A stretch of DNA of 6,002 bases from MWBF01 sp964614645 (GCA_964614645.1 CAZTMA010000208.1:1-6002), one strand, 5' to 3'; shown: positions 1-5,365, counted from the stretch's first letter. Notes: generated from the sequence alone by a model not told the origin. Numbers and translations: made by a program.

Positions 1-1035
1 AGTGGCGGGCCGCTCAGCCTGAACCTGGTCCAGATCCCCCCACCGACGAACGACAACTTCGACGGCGCCAAGGAGATCGGCTCACTACCGTTCTCGGAAA
101 CACAGAATACCGAGGGCGCAACGGTGGAGGCGGGTGAGCCCGTCCCGAGCTGCAGACCGTACGCGGAATACAGCCCGACCCGCACCATCTGGTATCAATA
201 CACGCCTGGAGAAGACGGATCGGTGCTGGCGCAGGCTTCTGGATCCTTCAGCGCAATCACGGCTGTATACACGGGCAGCGATCTCGGCTCGTTGACGGAA
301 GTTGCCTGTCGCCCTTACTCGGAGCGAGTCGTCCTGGATGTCCAGCAAGGAGTGACCTACTACTTCCAGGTCGGCAATGTGTACAGCCAAGAATTCGGCG
401 ACGTGAACTTCGGGCTCGATGTAACGCCGCCGCCGACTGTGGACATCTACTGGTACCCGTCGGATCCGTCCAAATACGACAGTGTCCAGTTCTGCAACAA
501 TCCATACGATCCGGTCTGGGCTGGATGGTCCGGCTTCTGGTGGGACTTCGGAGAGGGCGTTGTTCAGGCAGATTACTCCTGTGCAAGTCATAGGTTTGGC
601 GTGGACGGCGACTACTCGGTCTGGCACAAGGTCCAGACCATAGACGGCCGCGAGGCGGAGGTGACCAAGACAGTGGAGGTCCGCACGCACGACGTGGCCA
701 TCACCAAGTTCGCCGTGCCACAGTCGGCCAGTGCGGGACAGACCCGGCAGATCACGGTCGGATTGCGCAACTATGCTTATCCCGAGCAAGTGCAGGTGGA
801 GCTGTACAAGAGCTCGTCTAGCGGTTACGAGTGGATCGGTGTGGCGCGCCAGGAGGTGGCCGTCCGCAGCGGCAACCGTACCACGGACTTCAAGTTCAGC
901 TATACCTTCACGAAGGACGACGCGAGCCTCGGCAAGGTCACTTTCCGCGCCGTCGCGACGATCCAGAGCGCGCGCGACGCGCTGCCCGCAGATAACGAAG
1001 CAATCTCATCGCCCTGCAGGGTGAGTGGGAAGTAA
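1..1035 (+). CDS. 3' part of a secreted modular protein (beta-sandwich module, PKD-like, CARDB-like)
   Basis: The frame is open from base 1 and ends at TAA 1033-1035, so 344 residues are visible and the start lies outside the window. Numbering from base 1, residues about 18-141 form a module opening with NDNF, with TIWYQYTP in the middle and a TYYFQVG strand near its end. This is the layout of beta-sandwich repeats common in secreted bacterial proteins. Residues about 5-16 (LSLNLVQIPPPT) mirror the end of that module (FGLDVTPPPT), so a preceding copy is probably cut by the window edge. Residues about 145-228 look like a PKD domain, with WWDFGEG matching the W-x-FG-D/E-G core. Residues about 231-342 resemble a CARDB domain (DVAITKFAVP start). 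No C-terminal membrane anchor or sorting signal follows. The likely role is extracellular adhesion or presentation of an N-terminal domain not seen here. An internal GTG at 124 is not the real start. Domain calls are from pattern memory. Confidence 0.85.
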   Translation, partial: SGGPLSLNLVQIPPPTNDNFDGAKEIGSLPFSETQNTEGATVEAGEPVPSCRPYAEYSPTRTIWYQYTPGEDGSVLAQASGSFSAITAVYTGSDLGSLTEVACRPYSERVVLDVQQGVTYYFQVGNVYSQEFGDVNFGLDVTPPPTVDIYWYPSDPSKYDSVQFCNNPYDPVWAGWSGFWWDFGEGVVQADYSCASHRFGVDGDYSVWHKVQTIDGREAEVTKTVEVRTHDVAITKFAVPQSASAGQTRQITVGLRNYAYPEQVQVELYKSSSSGYEWIGVARQEVAVRSGNRTTDFKFSYTFTKDDASLGKVTFRAVATIQSARDALPADNEAISSPCRVSGK

Positions 1036-1052
1036 GAGGGGAGGCTGTAGTG

Positions 1053-1087
1053 CGGCGCAGGGGCGAGGCGAACTCGCCCCTGCGCCG
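1053..1087. terminator. 15-bp palindrome between convergent genes, possible bidirectional terminator
   Basis: Perfect inverted repeat: the left arm 1053-1067 pairs with the right arm 1073-1087 around a 5-nt loop, GCGAA. It lies 17 bp after the stop of the modular-protein gene and 12 bp from the stop of the converging reductase gene, where a shared terminator is expected. Neither side has a T-tract, so intrinsic termination would be inefficient. It may instead be a roadblock, an mRNA 3'-end stabiliser, or a member of a dispersed palindrome family. Confidence 0.55.
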
Positions 1088-1099
1088 GAGTCACGGTGG

Positions 1100-2101
1100 T
1101 CAGTCCCGGATCCGCGCCTTCATCCACTCGTTGCTGTTGTGGAAGTCGGCGACGGCGTTGCCCGGATGGACCAGGGCGTCGAAGAGCGCGCGGTCGGAGT
1201 CTGCCAGGTTCATCTCCAGGACCGGCAGGAACTCGTCCATGTGGGCCATCGACTTGGGGCCGAAGATGGGTGCGGTGATGCCCGGCTGGTCCTTGCACCA
1301 GAGCAGCGCGAGCTGGGCGCCGGTCATGCCGCGCTCCTGCGCCATGCGCGCGACCTCGGCTGCGACCTCGCGGCCGCGCGTCGAGACGCGCTCGCGGAAC
1401 AGGTCGCTCCGCGCGGCGCGCGAGTCCTCGGGAATCTCGCTGCCGGGCGGGTAGCGGTTCGCCAGCACTCCGCCGGCCAGCGGCGACCAGGGGATGAGGG
1501 CCATGCCGTACTTCTGCGCGAGCGGGACCAGCTCGTTCTCGATGCGCCGGTCGAGCAGGTTGTAGGGCGGCTGCTCGCTGATGTAGCGGTTCAGGCCGAG
1601 CCGCTCGCTGGTTGCCAGGGCCTCCATGACCATCCACGCCGGGTGCGTCGAGCAGCCGATGTAGAGCACCTTGCCCGCGCGCACCAGGTCATCGAACGCG
1701 CGCAGCGTCTCGTCCTGGGGGAACTTCATCGGCGGGCGGTGCAGCTGGTAGAGGTCGATGCGGTCGGTCTGCAGGCGGCGGAGGGAGTCCTCGCACGCCC
1801 GGATGATGTGGTAGCGCGAGTCGCCCTGTTCGTTTGGGCCGGGACCCATCGTGCCGTGCACCTTCGTTGCCAGGACGATCTGGTCGCGGCGGCCGTTCTC
1901 CTTGAGCGCGCGGCCCACGATGCGCTCGCTTTCGCCCCCATTGTAGACGTTCGCGGTGTCGATGAAGTTGATGCCCGCGTCCAGCGCCCGGTCGATCATG
2001 GCGATGGATTCGGCTTCCTCCGTCGGCCCGCCGAAGTTCATTGCGCCCAGGCATAGCGGCGATACCATGACGCCCGTGCGTCCCAAAGGTCGGTAATCCA
2101 T
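1100..2101 (-). CDS. aldo/keto reductase
   Basis: A 333-residue NAD(P)H-dependent aldo/keto reductase with a (beta/alpha)8 barrel, cytosolic, reducing aldehydes or ketones to alcohols. The N-terminus MDYRPLGRTG is typical of the family. The catalytic tetrad can be placed at D48 (in NFIDTANVY), Y53, K80 (LATKVHG) and H121 (LYQLHRP). A late GPKSMAHMDEFL segment corresponds to the cofactor-phosphate-binding region. The length fits the YajO/Tas/PhrB-like open-barrel group; the substrate cannot be read from the sequence. The start is the ATG at 2099-2101, preceded by AAGGAG (2108-2113) at good spacing. It has its own promoter and ends in TGA close to the convergent palindrome. The family call is secure, a specific function is not. 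Confidence 0.95.
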   Translation of the reverse strand: MDYRPLGRTGVMVSPLCLGAMNFGGPTEEAESIAMIDRALDAGINFIDTANVYNGGESERIVGRALKENGRRDQIVLATKVHGTMGPGPNEQGDSRYHIIRACEDSLRRLQTDRIDLYQLHRPPMKFPQDETLRAFDDLVRAGKVLYIGCSTHPAWMVMEALATSERLGLNRYISEQPPYNLLDRRIENELVPLAQKYGMALIPWSPLAGGVLANRYPPGSEIPEDSRAARSDLFRERVSTRGREVAAEVARMAQERGMTGAQLALLWCKDQPGITAPIFGPKSMAHMDEFLPVLEMNLADSDRALFDALVHPGNAVADFHNSNEWMKARIRD

Positions 2102-2149
2102 GTTATGCTCCTTCTTCTGCTCAATCCTGCAAGTACACGCGACGGTGGA

Positions 2150-2178
2150 ACCATACGACAGTTGGGGGGATTTGACAA
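2150..2178 (-). promoter_or_regulatory. sigma-70-like promoter of the aldo/keto reductase gene
   Basis: Read on the minus strand: -35 TTGTCA (2173-2178), a 17-nt spacer, and -10 TATGGT (2150-2155). Transcription would start near 2143, giving a leader of about 40 nt that contains the AAGGAG ribosome site. The REPIN begins 7 bp upstream of the -35 element. Predicted by eye only. Confidence 0.5.
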
Positions 2179-2184
2179 GTCCGT

Positions 2185-2253
2185 AGGTTCGTAGTAGGCG
2201 CTTTAGCGCCCGTTGGGGGGCACGAGAGGCGCTGAAGCGCCTACTACGAACCT
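2185..2253. repeat. REPIN: two inverted REP copies with a 17-nt spacer
   Basis: Copy 2185-2210 is in the opposite orientation to every other REP in the window and faces copy 2228-2253 across a 17-nt spacer. The 26-nt arms are inverted repeats matching at 25 of 26 positions; the one mismatch is in the small hairpin loop. Each arm has its own mini-hairpin (GGCGC/GCGCC stem) with a GTAG tetranucleotide just outside its foot. Paired inverted REPs of this form are called REPINs or BIMEs and are the mobile unit that RAYTs are thought to disperse. The unit lies between the reductase promoter and the RAYT 3' end. Confidence 0.85.
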
Positions 2254-2319
2254 GCGACGGGGCGCTGAAGCGCCTACTACGAACCTGTGGCGGGGCGCTG
2301 AAGCGCCTACTACGAACCT
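2228..2319 (-). repeat. left REP array, three copies, TGAA loop
   Basis: Three identical 26-nt units at 2228-2253, 2261-2286 and 2294-2319, in exact 33-bp register. On the plus strand each is GGCGC, loop TGAA, GCGCC, then TACTACGAACCT. The 7-nt spacers are GCGACGG and GTGGCGG. On the minus strand, the RAYT sense strand, the unit reads as a tail containing GTAG followed by the hairpin, which is the usual REP polarity. The last two bases of the third unit are part of the RAYT stop codon. The first unit is also the inner arm of the REPIN. Confidence 0.9.
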
Positions 2320-2929
2320 ATGACGGGGCATCGAGGATGTCGTCCCAATCTCGCCCATAATCCCGTACCGGATAGCTTGTCCAGAGGTCTCGGAGCCAGT
2401 CACGCCCCATGTGCTGCAGATACCAGTGGACGCTGCTGTGCGGCCATGCGTAGGGCAAGGAAGCCCAACCATGTTTCACCGGATTGTAATGGATGTAATT
2501 CAGCGTGGTGAAGTAGTGTCGTTCGGATCGGATGGCACGGTCGGTGTACCGATACCACACCTTGCGGCCTGCTTGCTCATCGGCGAGATTCCAATAGCGC
2601 GCGGTCGCGCCGTGAATGGCCCTGAATACTTGACCCAATTCCGCCAGATTGACGGCGTCTGCGATGAGGTGATAGTGGTTCGGCAGGATCACCCAGGCGG
2701 CGATCTCCATGCCCGCAGAAAGGAAGTGCTCGAATATGGCGTCCAGGAGTTCGCGCCGGCGTTCGGGTGAGTTGATGATGCACTGATGGCCGTAGCAGGA
2801 GGCTGTTAGCAGGTAGAGGGTTCGATCATGGACCGGATGAGGCGGTTCGTGTGGTGGGTAGCCACAGGAGAGGCGGTCCTCGATCAGCTTGGCGCGTTCT
2901 TCTGGGGTGAGGCGGCGGTAGTTGTACAT
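2318..2929 (-). CDS. REP-associated tyrosine transposase (RAYT, Y1/IS200-like HUH family)
   Basis: A 203-residue single-domain HUH endonuclease of the Y1 transposase family. RAYTs bind and cut single-stranded REP hairpins and are thought to spread REP/REPIN sequences. The HUH motif is H85-Y86-H87 in ILPNHYHLI. The RAYT signature YIHYNPVKHG is at 145-154. The catalytic tyrosine is probably Y139 or Y145; which one cannot be settled without alignment. Y39-LLTASCYGH-48 and R57-RRELLDAI-65 match the family's first strand and helix. The protein appears full length and unbroken. The ATG is at 2927-2929, with AAGGA (2936-2940) six nt upstream. REP arrays begin 12 bp before the start codon and overlap the stop codon (TAG, 2318-2320), so the gene is bracketed by its presumed substrates. 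No promoter is visible between the start and the upstream array; expression may depend on readthrough from the gene ending at 3156. Confidence 0.93.
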   Translation of the reverse strand: MYNYRRLTPEERAKLIEDRLSCGYPPHEPPHPVHDRTLYLLTASCYGHQCIINSPERRRELLDAIFEHFLSAGMEIAAWVILPNHYHLIADAVNLAELGQVFRAIHGATARYWNLADEQAGRKVWYRYTDRAIRSERHYFTTLNYIHYNPVKHGWASLPYAWPHSSVHWYLQHMGRDWLRDLWTSYPVRDYGRDWDDILDAPS

Positions 2930-2941
2930 GGTGTGTCCTTG

Positions 2942-3165
2942 GGCGCACCTGCGCCTACTACGAACCTGCGACGGGGCGCACCTGCGCCTACTACGAACCT
3001 GTGGCGGGGCGCACCTGCGCCTACTACGAACCTGCGCACGGGGCGCTGAAGCGCCTACTACGAACCTGCGGCGGGGCGCACCTGCGCCTACTACGAACCT
3101 GCGACGGGGTGCTGAAGCGCCTACTACGAACCTTGGCGGGGCGCTGAAGCGCCTACTACGAACCT
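2942..3165 (-). repeat. right REP array, seven copies with two loop types
   Basis: Seven 26-nt units at 2942-2967, 2975-3000, 3008-3033, 3042-3067, 3075-3100, 3108-3133 and 3140-3165. All share the GGCGC/GCGCC stem and the TACTACGAACCT tail and point the same way as the left array. Loops in order are ACCT, ACCT, ACCT, TGAA, ACCT, TGAA, TGAA. The sixth unit has one stem change (C to T at 3110), still a T-G wobble on the plus strand. Spacers are GCGACGG, GTGGCGG, GCGCACGG, GCGGCGG, GCGACGG and TGGCGG, so the period is 32-34 bp. The array fills the gap between the nuclease-like gene and the RAYT, and its last unit contains the nuclease-like gene's stop codon. Confidence 0.92.
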
Positions 3166-3848
3166 GGACGCGCGAGGAGGCGGGTGCGGCCGCGTCTGCC
3201 GGTCTCGATGAGGACGCCGGTCTCGCGGAGGCAGTAGGTCAGCTTCTGGGTGAGCCAGAGGGGTTCGCCCGTTGCGGCGGCGAGGTCACGGGCGGTGAAG
3301 GGCTCGGGGAGGTCCGAGGGCAGGAACGTCGCGAGGTCGGCCGGGGTGCGGAAGATGCGCGTGTCGATGACTTCCAGCAGCCGGCGCTCAACCGTCATCC
3401 AGCCCTTGCGCCGCCAGTTGCGCGCGTGCGTGGTGTCGTGCCGGCGCACCTCCTCCTCGCGGATGAGCGCGACCTCGATGGTGAAGTTCGGGTCGGCCAG
3501 CAGGCGGGGGAAGCTGACCAGCTCGCGCGCGACCTGCATGGCCGAGCCGTGCAGCGGCGACTTGCGCCGGCCGAGCGGTGCGCCATCGTCATCGACGCGC
3601 AAAATCCACTTCTCGGCGGCCACAGGGTAAATCAGGTGGACGACGTGGGTCCCGACGAGCCGGGCCAGCTTGCGCCGGAGCGCGACGAGGCCGCGCGTCT
3701 GGATTTCGATCAGCAGGTCCCCGCGCACGATGTCGATCACGTACCCGTCCACCGCGACCTCGAACCGGTCGTCGGGCTGCGCGTACCATTCCTTGAGGGC
3801 CGCGTGCAGCGGCTTTTCGTTCAGCGTGCCGATTGCCATCGTGTCCAC
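3156..3848 (-). CDS. PD-(D/E)XK-like nuclease-fold protein with C-terminal winged helix, function unknown
   Basis: A 230-residue protein that I recognise only as a conserved hypothetical type. Residues 9-24 (LNEKPLHAALKEWY) form an amphipathic helix with E11. Next come strands VIDIV (D39) and LLIEIQT (E48-x-Q50) and a helix with K60. This E ... D ... E-x-(K/Q) arrangement is that of the PD-(D/E)XK nuclease core, with Q in place of the usual Lys. Residues about 164-228 look like a winged helix (TPADLATFLP, FTARDLAAATG, WLTQKLTYCLRETGVL). DNA binding or cleavage is therefore plausible but inferred. The reading frame opens with GTG at 3846-3848; the ATG at 3837-3839 (M4) has GGGGTGG upstream and is an equally good start. 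The stop TAG (3156-3158) lies in the last REP and is preceded on the same strand by codons for RPGS, partly REP sequence. It is followed on the right by an overlapping promoter/terminator region. Confidence 0.75.
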   Translation of the reverse strand: MDTMAIGTLNEKPLHAALKEWYAQPDDRFEVAVDGYVIDIVRGDLLIEIQTRGLVALRRKLARLVGTHVVHLIYPVAAEKWILRVDDDGAPLGRRKSPLHGSAMQVARELVSFPRLLADPNFTIEVALIREEEVRRHDTTHARNWRRKGWMTVERRLLEVIDTRIFRTPADLATFLPSDLPEPFTARDLAAATGEPLWLTQKLTYCLRETGVLIETGRRGRTRLLARPGS

Positions 3849-3850
3849 CC

Positions 3851-3883
3851 CAATAAGAAAGCCCGGAGAGATGCTCTCCGGGC
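3851..3883 (-). terminator. intrinsic terminator of the LysM protein gene
   Basis: Arms GCCCGGAGAG (3861-3870) and CTCTCCGGGC (3874-3883) form a perfect 10-bp stem with a 3-nt loop. On the minus strand the stem is followed by TTTCTTATTG (3860-3851), a usable U-rich tract. It lies 28 bp after the stop of the LysM gene and ends 2 bp before the GTG of the next gene on the same strand. Confidence 0.85.
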
Positions 3884-3886
3884 CTC

Positions 3887-3915
3887 CTTATACCTTAATC
3901 GAAGCCGTTTATCAA
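3887..3915 (-). promoter_or_regulatory. sigma-70-like promoter for the nuclease-like gene, overlapping the LysM stop codon
   Basis: Read on the minus strand: -35 TTGATA (3910-3915), a 17-nt spacer, and -10 TATAAG (3887-3892). Each hexamer differs from consensus at one position. The -35 element includes the LysM stop codon TGA (3912-3914). The predicted start, near 3880, lies inside the first arm of the terminator stem, so RNA made from this promoter would begin with a shortened hairpin. Predicted by eye. Confidence 0.55.
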
Positions 3916-4340
3916 TGGTACGGGATCAGCAGCATCTGGCCGGCGATGATGCGGTTCGGGTTGGCCAGGTGGTTGACTGCCGCCAGGTAGGTATAGCTCC
4001 AGCCGTAGTGTCGCGCGATCGAATAGAGCGTGTCGCCCCAGCGCACCTGGTAGAGGAAGCCGAACGGCACCTCTTCACCCGGCACGACGCAGAGCGTCCG
4101 GCCGGCCACGATATAGTTCGGGTTGGCAATTCCATTCAGGCGGGCAAGGGCCCAAGTGGTCGTGTGAAAACGGACAGCGATGCGATACAGCGTGTCGCCC
4201 CACTTGACGGTGTAGAACTGCTGACAGCCGGATCCTCCGGCGGTGGCTGCCGGTGCAGCCGACGCGGGAGCCGGTGCAACCGCCAGGAAGAGCATTGCCG
4301 CAAGCACAAAGACGGAAAGCCACGTGTACAAACGCCTCAT
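3912..4340 (-). CDS. secreted protein with two LysM domains
   Basis: 142 residues. A signal peptide covers residues 1-28: MRRLYTW, a hydrophobic core to about residue 22, then a PAPASA site with probable cleavage after A28. A short Ala-rich linker follows. LysM domain 1 spans about 42-86 (YTVKWGDTLYRIA ... NPNYIVAGRTLCV) and LysM domain 2 about 96-140 (YQVRWGDTLYSIA ... NPNRIIAGQMLLIP). LysM domains bind N-acetylglucosamine-containing polymers such as peptidoglycan or chitin. No catalytic domain is present, so it is probably a cell-wall-binding protein. C39 and C84, around domain 1, could form a disulfide. The ATG at 4338-4340 is preceded by a full AAGGAGG (4347-4353) six nt away, implying strong translation. 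The gene is followed by an intrinsic terminator and is divergent from the methyltransferase gene. Confidence 0.95.
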   Translation of the reverse strand: MRRLYTWLSVFVLAAMLFLAVAPAPASAAPAATAGGSGCQQFYTVKWGDTLYRIAVRFHTTTWALARLNGIANPNYIVAGRTLCVVPGEEVPFGFLYQVRWGDTLYSIARHYGWSYTYLAAVNHLANPNRIIAGQMLLIPYH

Positions 4341-4374
4341 CTCTTGCCTCCTTCAATCGCTAAGATCGCCGGCA

Positions 4375-4464
4375 AGGGCTGGATATTCAGCCCTGCTATA
4401 TAGACGAATGATGCGGCAAGAAGTTCCGCTCAGTTTTATAAGTTGCCGGGGTTGCGCTCCACAA
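4375..4464 (-). promoter_or_regulatory. candidate promoter and leader hairpin of the LysM gene
   Basis: Minus strand: TATAAA (4435-4440) with TTGTGG (4459-4464) 18 nt upstream is the best pair. TATATA (4397-4402) is a second possible -10 with no good -35. The leader would hold a 7-bp hairpin, arms AGGGCTG (4375-4381) and CAGCCCT (4388-4394), 22 nt upstream of the ribosome site. No T-tract follows, so it is more likely structural than a terminator. Low certainty. Confidence 0.3.
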
Positions 4465-4499
4465 ATCTGATCCGAGTATCCCGATGCGAGATTTGGTGG
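4459..4499. promoter_or_regulatory. imperfect inverted repeat in the divergent intergenic region, possible operator
   Basis: CCACAAATCT (4459-4468) faces AGATTTGGTGG (4489-4499); the arms match except for one extra G, with 20 nt between them. It overlaps the candidate -35 of the LysM gene and lies just upstream of the methyltransferase start. It could be a regulator site for either gene. No regulator gene is adjacent. Confidence 0.3.
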
Positions 4500-4526
4500 T
4501 AGGATAATGCCACGGGGGGAAACCAA

Positions 4527-5324
4527 GTGACAACGTCTACCAACCAGAACCTGCCCGGCGATCCGTGGTACACGAGCTTCTTCGGCGAAGACTACCTGCG
4601 CATCCACGAGGCTTACCTGTTTCCGGAGCGAACGCAGTGGGAGCTGAGGGCCATGCTTGGGCTGCTGCAGGCTGCGGGGTTGCCGGAGGGAGGCGCGCTA
4701 CTGGACCTGGCCTGCGGGCAGGGCCGGCATGCGGTCCCGCTGGCCGCGCTGGGCTACCAGGTTACGGGGCTGGACCTGAGCCCGGTGCTGCTGCGCCGGG
4801 CGCGGGCCGCGGCGCGCGCTAGCCGGGTGGCAGTGCGCTGGGTGCGCGGCGACATGCGGCACATCCCGTTCGTTGGGGAGTTCGATGCGGCCATCAACAT
4901 CTTCAACACCTTCGGCTACCTGGAGTCGGAGGCGGAAGACCTGGCCGTGCTGCGTGCGGTGGCCGGGGCCTTGAAGCCGGGCGGCGTCTTCCTGCTCGAA
5001 ACGGTCAGCCGCGACACGGTCCTGCGCCATTTCATGCCCGCCGCGGTGGACCGGCTGGCGGACGGCGCGCTTGCGCTGCAGGAGCAGACGTTCGACCTGC
5101 AGACGAGCCGGCTGGACGTGCGCATGACCATGATCGAGGCCGGCGGTGCTCGCCGGAGCTACGTGCAGTCGGTCCGCATCTACACGCCCACGGAGCTGTG
5201 CCGCCTGCACGAAGCTGCCGGCCTGCAGGTTGAGGGCGTGTACGGCGGGCTGGACGGCAGTCCGCTGACGCTGGACAGCCTGCGGCTGGTCGTGCTGGCA
5301 CGCAAGCGCATGTCTGCAGATTGA
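4527..5324 (+). CDS. class I SAM-dependent methyltransferase
   Basis: 265 residues with a Rossmann-like methyltransferase fold. Motif I is LLDLACGQGRH (58-68, binds S-adenosylmethionine). D83 in VTGLDLSP is the acidic residue expected to bind the ribose hydroxyls. GDMRHIPF (108-115) is the adenine-side motif with D109. FDAAINIFNTFGYL follows as strand 4/motif IV, and LKPGGVFLLET is the late strand-5 motif. The N-terminus WYTSFFGEDYLRIHEAYL is a lid segment seen in this small-molecule-type subgroup. The substrate cannot be deduced. The start is GTG at 4527-4529, six nt after a GGGGGGA ribosome-site-like run; no in-frame alternative fits the family start better. GATAAT at 4503-4508 is a possible -10, but no convincing -35 is present. 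The stop codon is within a heptamer tandem repeat, and no terminator hairpin follows. Confidence 0.93.
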   Translation: MTTSTNQNLPGDPWYTSFFGEDYLRIHEAYLFPERTQWELRAMLGLLQAAGLPEGGALLDLACGQGRHAVPLAALGYQVTGLDLSPVLLRRARAAARASRVAVRWVRGDMRHIPFVGEFDAAINIFNTFGYLESEAEDLAVLRAVAGALKPGGVFLLETVSRDTVLRHFMPAAVDRLADGALALQEQTFDLQTSRLDVRMTMIEAGGARRSYVQSVRIYTPTELCRLHEAAGLQVEGVYGGLDGSPLTLDSLRLVVLARKRMSAD

Positions 5325-5365
5325 AGATTGAAGATTGAAGATTGAAGATTGAAGATTGAAGATTA
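5319..5365 (+). repeat. heptanucleotide tandem repeat, six GATTGAA units plus GATTA
   Basis: Six perfect GATTGAA units start at 5319, 5326, 5333, 5340, 5347 and 5354, followed by a partial GATTA (5361-5365). The first unit supplies the last sense codon and the TGA stop of the methyltransferase. Because 7 is not a multiple of 3, TGA occurs in every forward frame along the array. It resembles the short tandemly repeated repetitive (STRR) heptamers known from cyanobacteria. Confidence 0.95.

Noticed and set aside
1025..2056. 343-residue plus-strand ORF
   Set aside because: It is antisense to the aldo/keto reductase, whose catalytic tetrad is intact; the composition is that of a GC-rich shadow frame.
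2172..2177. Perfect plus-strand TTGACA
   Set aside because: The matching -10 position, TAGGCG, lies in the REP stem and is poor. No plus-strand gene follows; the minus-strand reading of this site as the reductase -35 fits better.
2228..3165. CRISPR array
   Set aside because: The repeats are regular, but the gaps are only 6-8 nt, nearly identical and reused in the same order. No cas genes are present, and a RAYT sits between the arrays.
2185..3165. A classical insertion sequence
   Set aside because: There are no long terminal inverted repeats or target duplications around the whole unit. The transposase is of the REP-associated single-strand type, and REPs extend into neighbouring genes without a sharp outer boundary.
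3883..3889. Minus-strand AAGGAGG resembling a strong ribosome site
   Set aside because: No start codon follows at usable spacing. It overlaps the predicted -10 and the terminator arm, so it is probably coincidental.
2922..4403. 493-residue plus-strand ORF with APAPTTNLRRG-like repeats
   Set aside because: It is an artefact of the 33-bp REP period (11 codons) keeping a frame open, then running antisense through the nuclease-like and LysM genes, both of which have clear domains and ribosome sites.
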